Shown piece after piece: positions 1 through 8,846 of a stretch of 9,206 nt of DNA; position 1 is the first letter of the stretch; the number at the start of each line of letters is the position of its first letter. The position numbers were made by a program, and so were the translations under genes. The DNA comes from Actinomycetota bacterium (GTDB lineage: Bacteria; Actinomycetota; Acidimicrobiia; IMCC26256; JACDBD01), in assembly GCA_013695115.1 (NCBI GenBank), contig JACDBD010000359.1:1-9206 (forward strand). The letters are read 5' to 3'. The notes under the pieces are model-generated. The model did not search any database and was not told where the DNA came from. It worked only from the letters and a program-made list of their open reading frames with translations.

Positions 1-2856
<2,856 letters not shown>

Positions 2857-2875
2857 GCGCGCCGCCGTGACGAAC

Positions 2876-3904
2876 ATGGAGCGGAGCGGAGCCGTGCTCG
2901 GACCAGCGGGACGGCGGAGCGGAGCGACCCATGCAGAGGCGGCGGTCACCGACCGGGCCGCCGATACGCTCGACCGCCTCGTCGCGGAGTACGACACCTG
3001 GCTCACGGTCGAGCGCGGCCTGGCCGCGAACACCGTGCTCGCGTACCGGCGCGACCTGCGGCGCTACGCCGCGTTCCTGCGTGACCTGGGGATCGGTGAC
3101 CCGCCGACGATCTCCGAGGCGACCGTGTTGGCGTACGTCGAGCAGCTCAAGGCGGCGCGCGACGACGAGGGACGACCCTTCGCGCCCTCGTCGATCGCCC
3201 GGGCGCTGGCGGCGGTCCGCTCCTTCCACCGGTTCTGCGTCGACGAGGGCTTCCTCGAGGTCGATCCCAGCGAGGAGGTCGGCGCGCCGCGCGTCCCCCA
3301 GGGCATCCCCAAGGCGCTCACCGAGGCCGAGGTCGGCGCGCTCCTCGACACCGTCGCCGGTGGCGACGCCCGCGCCGGGCGGGACCGTGCCATCCTCGAG
3401 ACGCTGTACGCCGCCGGGGTGCGCATCAGCGAGCTGGTCGGCCTCGACCGCCGCGACGTCGACCTCGACGACGGCCTCCTGCGGGTCCTCGGCAAGGGCA
3501 GCAAGGAACGGGTGGTCCCGATGGGACGGACGGCCCGAGCCGCGCTGGTGGCGTACCTCGACCGCGGGCGTCCCGCGCTGGCCGCGAGCGGTGGTCGCAC
3601 CCGCAGCGGCGACGCGGTGTTCCTGAACGCGCGCGGCGGCCGCCTCACCCGGCAGGGTTGTTGGAAGATCGTGCGGGCGGCGGGGGAGCGAGCGGGGTTG
3701 GGCGAACAGCTGTCACCCCACGTGCTGCGCCATTCGTGCGCGACGCACATGCTCGATCACGGCGCCGACATCCGGGTCGTGCAGGAGCTGCTCGGTCACG
3801 CCAGCCTGTCGACGACCCAGGTGTACACGAAGGTCTCGCCCGAGCGGCTGCGCGCGGTGTACGACGCCGCCCATCCTCGGGCTCGGGGCACCGAACAGGG
3901 GTAA
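2876..3904 (+). CDS. xerD: Tyrosine recombinase XerD-like, with repeat-encoded N-terminal extension
   Basis: XerC/XerD recombinases resolve chromosome dimers at dif during division. With the ATG at 2876 the protein has 342 residues, against about 300-310 for the family. The SAM-like core-binding domain spans about 30-128 (LDRLVAEYDTWLTVERGLAANT onward) and the catalytic domain about 145-335. The catalytic residues are present: Arg183 (AAGVRISEL), Lys207 (LGKGSKER), His282 and Arg285 (SPHVLRHSCATHML), His308 (LLGHASL) and the nucleophile Tyr317 (TTQVYTKV). Residues 1-19 are encoded by repeat copy B. The start is uncertain. In-frame choices are GTG 2867, ATG 2876 and GTG 2894, the last with GGAG 7 bases upstream inside the repeat. 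No ATG, GTG or TTG occurs between the repeat and the core domain. The gene follows the nudix stop by 19 bases, probably in the pyrG operon. XerD rather than XerC is inferred from synteny. Confidence 0.93.
   Translation: MERSGAVLGPAGRRSGATHAEAAVTDRAADTLDRLVAEYDTWLTVERGLAANTVLAYRRDLRRYAAFLRDLGIGDPPTISEATVLAYVEQLKAARDDEGRPFAPSSIARALAAVRSFHRFCVDEGFLEVDPSEEVGAPRVPQGIPKALTEAEVGALLDTVAGGDARAGRDRAILETLYAAGVRISELVGLDRRDVDLDDGLLRVLGKGSKERVVPMGRTARAALVAYLDRGRPALAASGGRTRSGDAVFLNARGGRLTRQGCWKIVRAAGERAGLGEQLSPHVLRHSCATHMLDHGADIRVVQELLGHASLSTTQVYTKVSPERLRAVYDAAHPRARGTEQG
2878..2930 (+). repeat. Full copy B of the 53-bp dispersed repeat, inside the 5' end of xerD
   Basis: This stretch matches the reverse complement of 554-606 at 50 of 53 positions. 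It begins with three GGAGC units and ends with two GGAGC units plus GACCC. The centre, CCGT-GCTC-GGAC-CAGC-GGG-ACGG (2892-2914), is an imperfect hairpin with one mismatch that copy A lacks. It is read in frame as [17 protein letters not shown] at the start of XerD. One GGAG (2883-2886) is well placed as a Shine-Dalgarno for GTG 2894. Confidence 0.75.
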
Positions 3905-3939
3905 GGGTTTCCCTTGGGGCCGGGCGGGGCGGCGGGCAG

Positions 3940-3945
3940 TATCCT
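3940..3945 (+). promoter_or_regulatory. Candidate -10 box (TATCCT) of a leaderless promoter for the DksA/TraR-type gene
   Basis: TATCCT fits TANNNT and ends 6 bases before the ATG at 3952, with no Shine-Dalgarno in between. Transcription would start at about the A of the ATG. A clear -35 is missing. The 13-base inverted repeat AAGGGTTTCCCTT (3903-3915), overlapping the xerD stop, lies just upstream of the expected -35 zone and might be an operator or may be chance. Confidence 0.4.
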
Positions 3946-3951
3946 GGCCTC

Positions 3952-4290
3952 ATGGCCGAAACCGCCCACGCGTCCCTGCGCGACCAACTCCAGGACGAGC
4001 GCGAACGACTGCTGGACCAGCTCCGGCAGATGGGGCGCGGGCCCGAAGGCTCCCTCTCCTTCGACGAGGGTTTTGCCGACTCCGGCCAGGTGACCGCGGA
4101 GCGGGGTGAGGTCGACGCCCTCGCGAGCACGCTGCTCGAAACACTCCAGGAGATCGAGGACGCGCTGCGCAAGTTCGATGCCGGGACGTACGGGCGGTGC
4201 GAGTCGTGCGGCAACCCGATCGGCGAGGCCCGGCTCGAGGCGATGCCGGCGGCGCGTCTCTGTATGGCCTGCGCGTCGAAGCGCCGTTGA
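3952..4290 (+). CDS. DksA/TraR-family C4 zinc-finger protein
   Basis: The 112-residue protein has an N-terminal helical part (about 7-75, rich in E, R, L and Q, suited to a coiled coil). It then has a C4 zinc finger: Cys83, Cys86, Cys104 and Cys107, in CX2C-X17-CX2C spacing, within GTYGRCESCGNPIGEARL (78-95). DksA-type proteins bind in the secondary channel of RNA polymerase and tune initiation, in proteobacteria together with ppGpp. At the likely coiled-coil tip this protein has D43-S-G-Q46-V-T48, where DksA has a DxxDxA motif. A DksA-like effect on transcription is therefore not assured. Short family members of this kind are widespread in actinobacteria and poorly characterised. The ATG start lacks a ribosome binding site and has a -10-like box at leaderless spacing. 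The M50 peptidase gene starts 9 bases after the stop, so the two are probably co-transcribed. Confidence 0.88.
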   Translation: MAETAHASLRDQLQDERERLLDQLRQMGRGPEGSLSFDEGFADSGQVTAERGEVDALASTLLETLQEIEDALRKFDAGTYGRCESCGNPIGEARLEAMPAARLCMACASKRR

Positions 4291-4299
4291 TCTAGCCCC

Positions 4300-4944
4300 G
4301 TGCCGCTGCGCGAGGCGCTTGTCTTCTTCGGCTGCCTCGTGGTGGCCATCATCCTGCACGAGATCAGTCACGGCGTCGTCGCGTTGTGGTTCGGTGACGA
4401 CACCGCCAAGCGCGCCGGCCGGCTCACGCTGAATCCCATCCCGCACATCGACCCGTTCGGCTCGATCATCCTGCCGGCGATGGGGGCGATTACCGGCCTG
4501 CCGATCATCGGCTTCGCCAAGCCGGTGCCCGTCAATCCGGCGCGGCTGCGGCACCCCCGGCGCGACATGCTGTTCGTGAGCCTCGCGGGCCCGTTCACGA
4601 ACTTCCTGCTGATGGCGGCGGCGGCGCTGGTGACGCGCTCGCTGCTGCGGGGGCACTTCCTCGGCTCGGGCATCGGCAGCGACAGCCCTGACCTGGCGGT
4701 ACAGATCTTCTTCGCGTTCGCGGTGGTGAACCTCTTCCTCGGCCTGTTCAACCTGCTGCCCATCCCGCCCCTCGACGGTTCTGCGCTGGTGGAACGGGTG
4801 CTCCCGGACCGTGCGCTCCCCACCTGGTACCGGTTCCGGCCCTACGGTTTCCTCGTCCTCGTGGTGCTGGTGTTCTCGACCAACGTCGTGGGCACCATCA
4901 TCGAACCGTTCGTCGACGCGCTGCGCGACTTCGTCGTGACATGA
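4300..4944 (+). CDS. Site-2 protease family (M50) membrane metallopeptidase
   Basis: The 214-residue polytopic membrane protein has the zinc-binding HEISH motif (His20, Glu21, His24) in its first transmembrane segment (about 6-30). The third zinc ligand is Asp159 in NLLPIPPLDG (151-160), the M50 NxxPxxxLDG signature, in a later transmembrane segment. Other membrane spans are at about 55-72, 92-112, 134-152 and 183-203. No PDZ domain is present, so it belongs to the short site-2-protease group rather than the RseP/RasP group. Family members cleave substrates within the membrane, often anti-sigma factors or signal-peptide remnants. The substrate here is unknown. The GTG start is the only one that keeps the family N-terminus, and no Shine-Dalgarno precedes it. 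The stop overlaps the start of the HD-domain gene (ATGA). In many bacteria such an M50 gene sits with trpS, scpA and scpB, as here, without a known functional reason. Confidence 0.92.
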   Translation: MPLREALVFFGCLVVAIILHEISHGVVALWFGDDTAKRAGRLTLNPIPHIDPFGSIILPAMGAITGLPIIGFAKPVPVNPARLRHPRRDMLFVSLAGPFTNFLLMAAAALVTRSLLRGHFLGSGIGSDSPDLAVQIFFAFAVVNLFLGLFNLLPIPPLDGSALVERVLPDRALPTWYRFRPYGFLVLVVLVFSTNVVGTIIEPFVDALRDFVVT

Positions 4945-5447
4945 GGCCGGTCCACCTCGTCCGGCGCTTCGTCCGGGCGCTGTGGCCGGGCCCGCCCCGC
5001 GCCACCGATGTCGCCTGGGTGGAGTCGGTGCTCACCCCGGCCGAGCTCGCGGTGTGGCGGCAGCTGCCCAACCACGACCGCCGGTACTCGATCCGGGTGG
5101 CACGCCGCGTGGAGCATCTGCTGAGCGGAACGCGGTTCGCCGACGAGCCATGCTGGTCGGCGGTGGCGTTGCTCCACGACGTCGGCAAGCTCGACTCGGA
5201 CCTCGGCGTGTTCCGCCGCGCGTTCGCGACGGTGGCGGGGGCGGTGCGCCCACGGCTGCGTCTCTCGCCGGGTCCCCTCGGGCGTTACCTGCGCCACGAC
5301 GAGATCGGTGCCGAGCGCCTGCGCGCCGCCGGCGCAAGAGACGAGGCGGCGCGGTGGGCCGGGGTGCACCACCAAGCCGAGCGATGGGACGCCACCGGCA
5401 TCCCTGCGACGGTGGCGGCGGCGCTGGACGCCGCCGACAACAGCTAA
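4941..5447 (+). CDS. HD-domain protein, probable phosphohydrolase-like
   Basis: The 168-residue soluble protein contains an HD motif in VALLHDVGKLDSDLG (75-89; His79-Asp80). After it come a conserved R-H-D-E-x-G (RHDEIG, 118-123), VHHQAERW (142-149) and a final LDAADN (162-167), whose Asp could be the fourth ligand. HD-domain proteins usually hydrolyse nucleotides or cyclic dinucleotides with bound metals. The first metal-binding His is expected in the helix before the HD motif, roughly where NHDRRYSIRVARRV lies (44-57). Tyr49 occupies the position where I would expect it, and His45 is four residues earlier. Metal binding may therefore be altered. No partner domain is present and no substrate can be named. 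It starts with ATG overlapping the M50 stop, so it is coupled to that gene. Its stop codon overlaps that of trpS on the other strand. Confidence 0.85.
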   Translation: MRPVHLVRRFVRALWPGPPRATDVAWVESVLTPAELAVWRQLPNHDRRYSIRVARRVEHLLSGTRFADEPCWSAVALLHDVGKLDSDLGVFRRAFATVAGAVRPRLRLSPGPLGRYLRHDEIGAERLRAAGARDEAARWAGVHHQAERWDATGIPATVAAALDAADNS

Positions 5448-6451
5448 ACGGGTGGCAGCAGTCCGACCGCCCGCCGGGCGCGTTCGAGCACCGGCCCCGC
5501 GATCGCACGCGCCTTCTCCGCGCCCTGCTCGAGTTGGCGGTCCACCTCGCCGGGATCGGCCGCGAGCGCCGCGTATCGCTCGCGTACCGGTCCGAGCAGA
5601 GCGATGACGGCGTCGGCGACCGCGCCTTTGAACGCCCCGTAGCCCTGTCCGTCGAACTCGGCCGCGGCCTCGGCGACGTCGCCGTCGGTGGCGGCGGCGT
5701 AGATCTCGAGCAGGTTCGAGACGCCGGGCTTCCCGGCGGGGTCGTAGCGCACGTCGGTGCCGGAGTCGGTCACCGCCGCCTTGATCTTCTTCATGACGAC
5801 ATCGGGCGGGTCGAGCATCAGGACGGTGCCCTGGGGCGAGTCGATGGACTTCGACATCTTGCTGGTCGGGTCCTGGAGGTCCATCACCCGGGCAGCCACG
5901 GGCGGGACGGTCGCCTTCGGTACCACCAGCGTGTCTCCGAAGCGGTGGTTGAAGCGGGCGGCGACGTCGCGGGTGAGCTCGAGGTGCTGGCGCTGGTCGT
6001 CGCCGACGGGCACCTCGTCGGTGTCGTACAGGAGGATGTCGGCCGCCATCAGGACCGGGTAGTCGAACAGGCCCACGCTCACCGACTCCTGACCCTTCCC
6101 CTTCTCCTTGAACTGGGTCATGCGCCGGAGCTCCCCGAACGTCGCGACACAGTTGAGGATCCAGGTCAGCTCGGTGTGGGCGGCGACGTGGCTCTGGACG
6201 AACAGGATGCAGCGGGCCGGGTCGAGACCGGCGGCGAGGAGCGCGGTCCCGGTCTGGCGGGTGGCGGCGCCGAGCCCGGCGGCGTCGAAGGGCTCGGTCA
6301 TGGCGTGCAGGTCCACGACGCAGTAGAGCGCGTCGTGGTCGTCCTGCTGGGCCGCCCACTGGCGCACCGCGCCCAGGTAGTTGCCGAGGTGCATCTCGCC
6401 CGAGGGCTTGATCCCCGAGAACACGCGTGGCATTGGGGGTGCAGGCACCAT
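5444..6451 (-). CDS. trpS: Tryptophan--tRNA ligase
   Basis: A class I aminoacyl-tRNA synthetase that charges tRNA-Trp with tryptophan using ATP, in the cytoplasm. With the ATG at 6451 it has 335 residues, matching the usual length of about 334. The HIGH-equivalent is in RVFSGIKPSGEMHLGNYLGA (9-28; HLGN at 21-24) and the KMSKS loop in PTSKMSKSIDSPQGT (195-209). Other family stretches are VVDLHAMT (45-52), DYPVLMAADILLY (130-142) and VPVGDDQRQHLELTRD (147-162). The start at 6451 was preferred over ATG 6433 because GAGG stands 8 bases before it, while nothing precedes 6433. A longer frame to TTG 6514 would translate a hairpin element and was rejected. The gene opposes its neighbours. Its TAG overlaps the HD-domain gene's TAA, leaving no room for a terminator, and its upstream side is shared with scpA. 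Confidence 0.97.
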   Translation of the reverse strand: MVPAPPMPRVFSGIKPSGEMHLGNYLGAVRQWAAQQDDHDALYCVVDLHAMTEPFDAAGLGAATRQTGTALLAAGLDPARCILFVQSHVAAHTELTWILNCVATFGELRRMTQFKEKGKGQESVSVGLFDYPVLMAADILLYDTDEVPVGDDQRQHLELTRDVAARFNHRFGDTLVVPKATVPPVAARVMDLQDPTSKMSKSIDSPQGTVLMLDPPDVVMKKIKAAVTDSGTDVRYDPAGKPGVSNLLEIYAAATDGDVAEAAAEFDGQGYGAFKGAVADAVIALLGPVRERYAALAADPGEVDRQLEQGAEKARAIAGPVLERARRAVGLLPPV

Positions 6452-6459
6452 CTCTATGG

Positions 6460-6507
6460 CCTCGCTCGCTGCGGGCCGGGATACCCGGCCCGCGGGCGCT
6501 CGCTCGG
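6460..6507. repeat. Hairpin element with flanking tandem direct repeats, between trpS and scpA
   Basis: A perfect 10-bp inverted repeat, GCGGGCCGGG (6471-6480) and CCCGGCCCGC (6484-6493), encloses a 3-base ATA. It is flanked by the direct repeats CTCGCTCGCT (6461-6470) and CGCTCGCTCGG (6497-6507), which share CGCTCGCT. There is no T-run on either side, so it is not a typical intrinsic terminator. It lies 9 bases from the trpS start, with one edge supplying the GAGG proposed as the trpS ribosome binding site. It resembles REP-like elements. A role in transcription or mRNA stability is possible but unproven. Confidence 0.7.
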
Positions 6508-6579
6508 ACGCCAAGTCGTACCGACCTGCTTCACTGCTGCCGCACGCACCGATGTCACGCTACCTGCGGGAAACCTCGG

Positions 6580-6585
6580 TACTCT
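6580..6585 (+). promoter_or_regulatory. Candidate -10 box (TACTCT) of a leaderless promoter for scpA
   Basis: TACTCT fits TANNNT and ends 7 bases before the ATG at 6593. No Shine-Dalgarno at useful spacing is present. ScpA homology begins almost at this ATG, which supports both the start and a leaderless transcript. No convincing -35 hexamer was seen. Confidence 0.4.
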
Positions 6586-6592
6586 GGCGAGA

Positions 6593-7399
6593 ATGCCTTA
6601 TGAAGTCTCGACCGCGACCTTCGAGGGGCCCTTCGACCTCCTCCTGCACCTGATCCTGAAGCAGGAGGTCGACCTCTGGGAGATCTCACTCGCGACGATC
6701 GTCGACGCCTACCTCGAGCAGCTCGAGCGCATGGAGACGCTCGACCTCGAGGTCGCAACCGAGTTCCTCCTGATCGCGGCCACGCTGGTCGACCTCAAGG
6801 CACGTCGCCTCCTCCCCGGGCTCGACGAGGTCGAGCTGGACGAGGAGCTCCTGCGGTTCGAGGAGCGCGACCTGCTGCTCGCCCGCCTTCTCGAGTGCAA
6901 GACGTTCAAGGACGCGGCCCGGGCGCTCGAGGCGCAGATTCGCGAAGCCGACCGCAGCCTGCCCCGGACCGCCGGCCCCGAGGAGCCCTTCCGCTCGCTC
7001 GCGCCCGACCCGCTGGAGTCGGTCGCGCCCAGCGCGCTCCTGGCGGCGGCGATGCGCTCCCTCGCGCCCCGCCCGATGCCGCGGGTCGACACCGACCACG
7101 TCGCGCCGATCCGAGCCAGCGTGCGCGACGCGGTCGAGGCGGTCCTGGCCGCCCTGCCCGAGTCGGAACCGATGACCTTCCGGGAGATCGTCGCCGGGGA
7201 GCACGACCGCCTCGAGGTGATCGTGCGGTTCCTCGCGCTCCTGGAGCTGTACAAACAGGGCCTGGTCGACATCGACCAGGCGGTGACGTTCGGCGACCTG
7301 ATCGTGCGCCGCTCGACCGGAGACGAGGCGCTCGACACCGCCGGCCTCGACGAGTGGGATCAAGGCGCCGCCCGCCCGACGGAGAGCGAACGACGGTGA
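6593..7399 (+). CDS. scpA: Segregation and condensation protein A
   Basis: ScpA is the kleisin subunit of the bacterial Smc-ScpAB condensin, which bridges the two Smc heads and compacts and segregates the chromosome. The 268-residue protein opens with the family signature FEGPFDLLLHLILKQEVDLWEI (10-31). EFLLIAATLVDLKARRLLPG (57-76) completes the N-terminal helical domain that touches the Smc neck. A variable middle (about 118-170, rich in P, A, R and S) follows. The C-terminal winged-helix domain (about 174-240, including IVRFLALLELYKQGLVDIDQ) docks on the Smc head. The ATG at 6593 puts the signature at the N-terminus as in homologues. The long open frame upstream is antisense to trpS and is not coding. 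The TGA overlaps the scpB GTG, so the two subunits are translationally coupled. The Smc gene is not in the window. Confidence 0.96.
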   Translation: MPYEVSTATFEGPFDLLLHLILKQEVDLWEISLATIVDAYLEQLERMETLDLEVATEFLLIAATLVDLKARRLLPGLDEVELDEELLRFEERDLLLARLLECKTFKDAARALEAQIREADRSLPRTAGPEEPFRSLAPDPLESVAPSALLAAAMRSLAPRPMPRVDTDHVAPIRASVRDAVEAVLAALPESEPMTFREIVAGEHDRLEVIVRFLALLELYKQGLVDIDQAVTFGDLIVRRSTGDEALDTAGLDEWDQGAARPTESERR

Positions 7400-8049
7400 G
7401 CTGGGACCAACCTCAACCGGACGAGCTCGATCCGAGTGACGAGCTCCGGGCGCACGAGGCGCGTCGCATCATCGAGGCGGTGGTGCTTGCCGCGCTCGAG
7501 CCCGTCGACCCCGGGCTGCTGGCCCAACTGGTGGAGCTCCCGGTGGCGCGCATCCACGAGCTGTGCAACGACCTCACCGAGGAATACGAGGACGCCGGGC
7601 GCGGCTTCGTGCTCACCCTCGTCGCCGGGGGGTACCGGTTCCAGACCCATCCCGACCTCGCGGCCTACGTCGAGCGATTCGTGCTCGAGGGCCAGCACGC
7701 CCGTCTCTCCGGCCCCGCGCTCGAGACCCTCGCGATCGTCGCCTACAAACAGCCGATCTCGCGGGCGCAGATCTCGTCCATCCGCGGTGTCGACCCCGAG
7801 TCGGTCCTCGGCACCCTCATCGTCCGGGGATACGTCGAGGAGGTCGCGCGCGACCCGGGGCCGGGCAACGCGGTCATGTACGGCACCACCCCCGCCTTCC
7901 TCGAACGCCTGGGACTCGGCTCGCTCGCGGATCTCCCTCCACTGGGTGACTTCGTGCCCGCGCCCGACGTGGTGGAGGCGCTCGAGCGCGGGCTGCGGCT
8001 GTCGGACGAGCCGGCACCGGCCGACGAGACGGGGTCGGCGCCGACCTGA
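7396..8049 (+). CDS. scpB: Segregation and condensation protein B
   Basis: ScpB dimers are the kite subunit of Smc-ScpAB and bind the middle of ScpA. The 217-residue protein has two winged-helix parts: about 20-95 (ARRIIEAVVLAALEPVDPGLLAQLV ... GGYRFQTHPDLAAYV) and about 104-178. The second contains the family hallmark LSGPALETLAIVAYKQPISRAQI (104-126), then IRGV, and LIVRGYVEEVARDPGPGNAVMYGTT (141-165). The C-terminal tail (200-217) is acidic and probably disordered. The GTG start overlaps the scpA stop by 4 bases. rluB follows 9 bases after the TGA, so scpA-scpB-rluB is very probably one operon, the same order as in M. tuberculosis and many other bacteria. Confidence 0.96.
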   Translation: MSWDQPQPDELDPSDELRAHEARRIIEAVVLAALEPVDPGLLAQLVELPVARIHELCNDLTEEYEDAGRGFVLTLVAGGYRFQTHPDLAAYVERFVLEGQHARLSGPALETLAIVAYKQPISRAQISSIRGVDPESVLGTLIVRGYVEEVARDPGPGNAVMYGTTPAFLERLGLGSLADLPPLGDFVPAPDVVEALERGLRLSDEPAPADETGSAPT

Positions 8050-8058
8050 GCGGCCCCG

Positions 8059-8835
8059 GTGGCTGAGGCGGCGCGCGAGTCGGGGGAACGCCTCCAGAAG
8101 GTGCTCGCCCGAGCCGGGTTCGGCTCCCGCCGCGCTGCCGAGGAGCTCATCGCCGCCGGCCGGGTCGCCGTCGACGGCGAGGTCGCGCACCTCGGGCGCC
8201 GGGTCGATCCGGACCGTGACCGGATCACAGTCGACGGCATTCCCGTCTCGGTGCGCGCCGACCTCGTGTACTACCTCCTGAACAAGCCCGCCCGGGTCGT
8301 GACGACGGCGCGCGATCCCGAGGGGCGCCCGACCGTCATCGAACTGGTCCCGCTCGAGCCGCGGGTCTTCGCCGTCGGGCGCCTCGACTACGAAACCGAG
8401 GGCCTCCTCGTGCTCACGAACGATGGCGAGCTCGCCCAGCTGCTCTCGCACCCCGGCCACGCGGTGCCGAAGGCGTACCTCGCGGAAGTGGACGGCGTGC
8501 CGACTCGCGCCACGGTGCGTCGGCTGCGAGACGGCGTCGACCTCGATGACGGGCGCACCGCGCCGGCACGGGTACGGCTGGTGCAGACCCACGGCGACGG
8601 TGCCGCGCTCGAGCTGGTGATCCACGAAGGCCGCAACCGTCAGGTGCGACGCATGTGCGAGACCGTCGGTCATCCGGTTCGTCGCCTGGTGCGCACGCGG
8701 ATCGGGCCGATCAGCGATCGCCGCCTTGCGCCGGGGGAGTGGCGGCCGCTGCGACAGCGCGAGGTGCGGGCGCTGTTCGAGGCGGCGGGAAGCCCGCAGC
8801 CGAAGCCCTCGGGTGACGAAGCGGCGTCGCAGTAA
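8059..8835 (+). CDS. rluB: rRNA pseudouridine synthase, RluB/RsuA family
   Basis: This enzyme isomerises a uridine to pseudouridine in ribosomal RNA. In RluB the target is the 23S peptidyl-transferase region, and in RsuA it is 16S RNA. The 258-residue protein has an N-terminal S4 RNA-binding domain (9-60: ERLQKVLARAGFGSRRAAEELIAAGRVAVDG). The RsuA-type catalytic domain follows, with YLLNKP (72-77) and GRLDYETEGLLVLTNDGELAQLL (107-129), where Asp110 is the catalytic aspartate. HEGRNRQVRRMCETVGHPVRRLVRTRIGP (189-217) is the usual C-terminal signature. Position after scpA-scpB favours RluB over RsuA, but this rests on gene order. The GTG start at 8059 gives a normal N-terminus, with only a weak GAG upstream. 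The last 15 or so residues are polar and unconserved. Confidence 0.93.
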   Translation: MAEAARESGERLQKVLARAGFGSRRAAEELIAAGRVAVDGEVAHLGRRVDPDRDRITVDGIPVSVRADLVYYLLNKPARVVTTARDPEGRPTVIELVPLEPRVFAVGRLDYETEGLLVLTNDGELAQLLSHPGHAVPKAYLAEVDGVPTRATVRRLRDGVDLDDGRTAPARVRLVQTHGDGAALELVIHEGRNRQVRRMCETVGHPVRRLVRTRIGPISDRRLAPGEWRPLRQREVRALFEAAGSPQPKPSGDEAASQ

Positions 8836-8846
8836 CCTCCGGTTCC

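Noticed and set aside
2857..2950. A dif or other Xer recombination site next to xerD
   Set aside because: No dif-like arrangement of two 11-base arms around a 6-base centre was seen. The structure here is the GGAGC repeat, which does not resemble dif.
3903..3915. AAGGGTTTCCCTT inverted repeat after xerD as a terminator or operator
   Set aside because: The stem is only 5 bp with no T-run, too weak for a terminator. A single small palindrome cannot be called an operator without conserved copies.
6471..6493. The GC hairpin as an intrinsic terminator
   Set aside because: No T-run follows the stem on either strand, and it sits between two divergent gene starts where no terminator is needed.
6452..6514. 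N-terminal extension of trpS to TTG 6514
   Set aside because: It would translate the hairpin element. The protein from ATG 6451 already has the normal TrpRS length and has a ribosome binding site.
4982..6592. Open frame running in front of scpA in its reading frame
   Set aside because: It crosses the HD-domain gene out of frame and lies antisense to trpS. ScpA homology begins at 6593, so the upstream part is not a fusion partner.
7360..8673. A 437-codon minus-strand open frame opposite scpB and rluB
   Set aside because: It is antisense to two well-supported genes and has no domain signature, so it is a GC-bias shadow.
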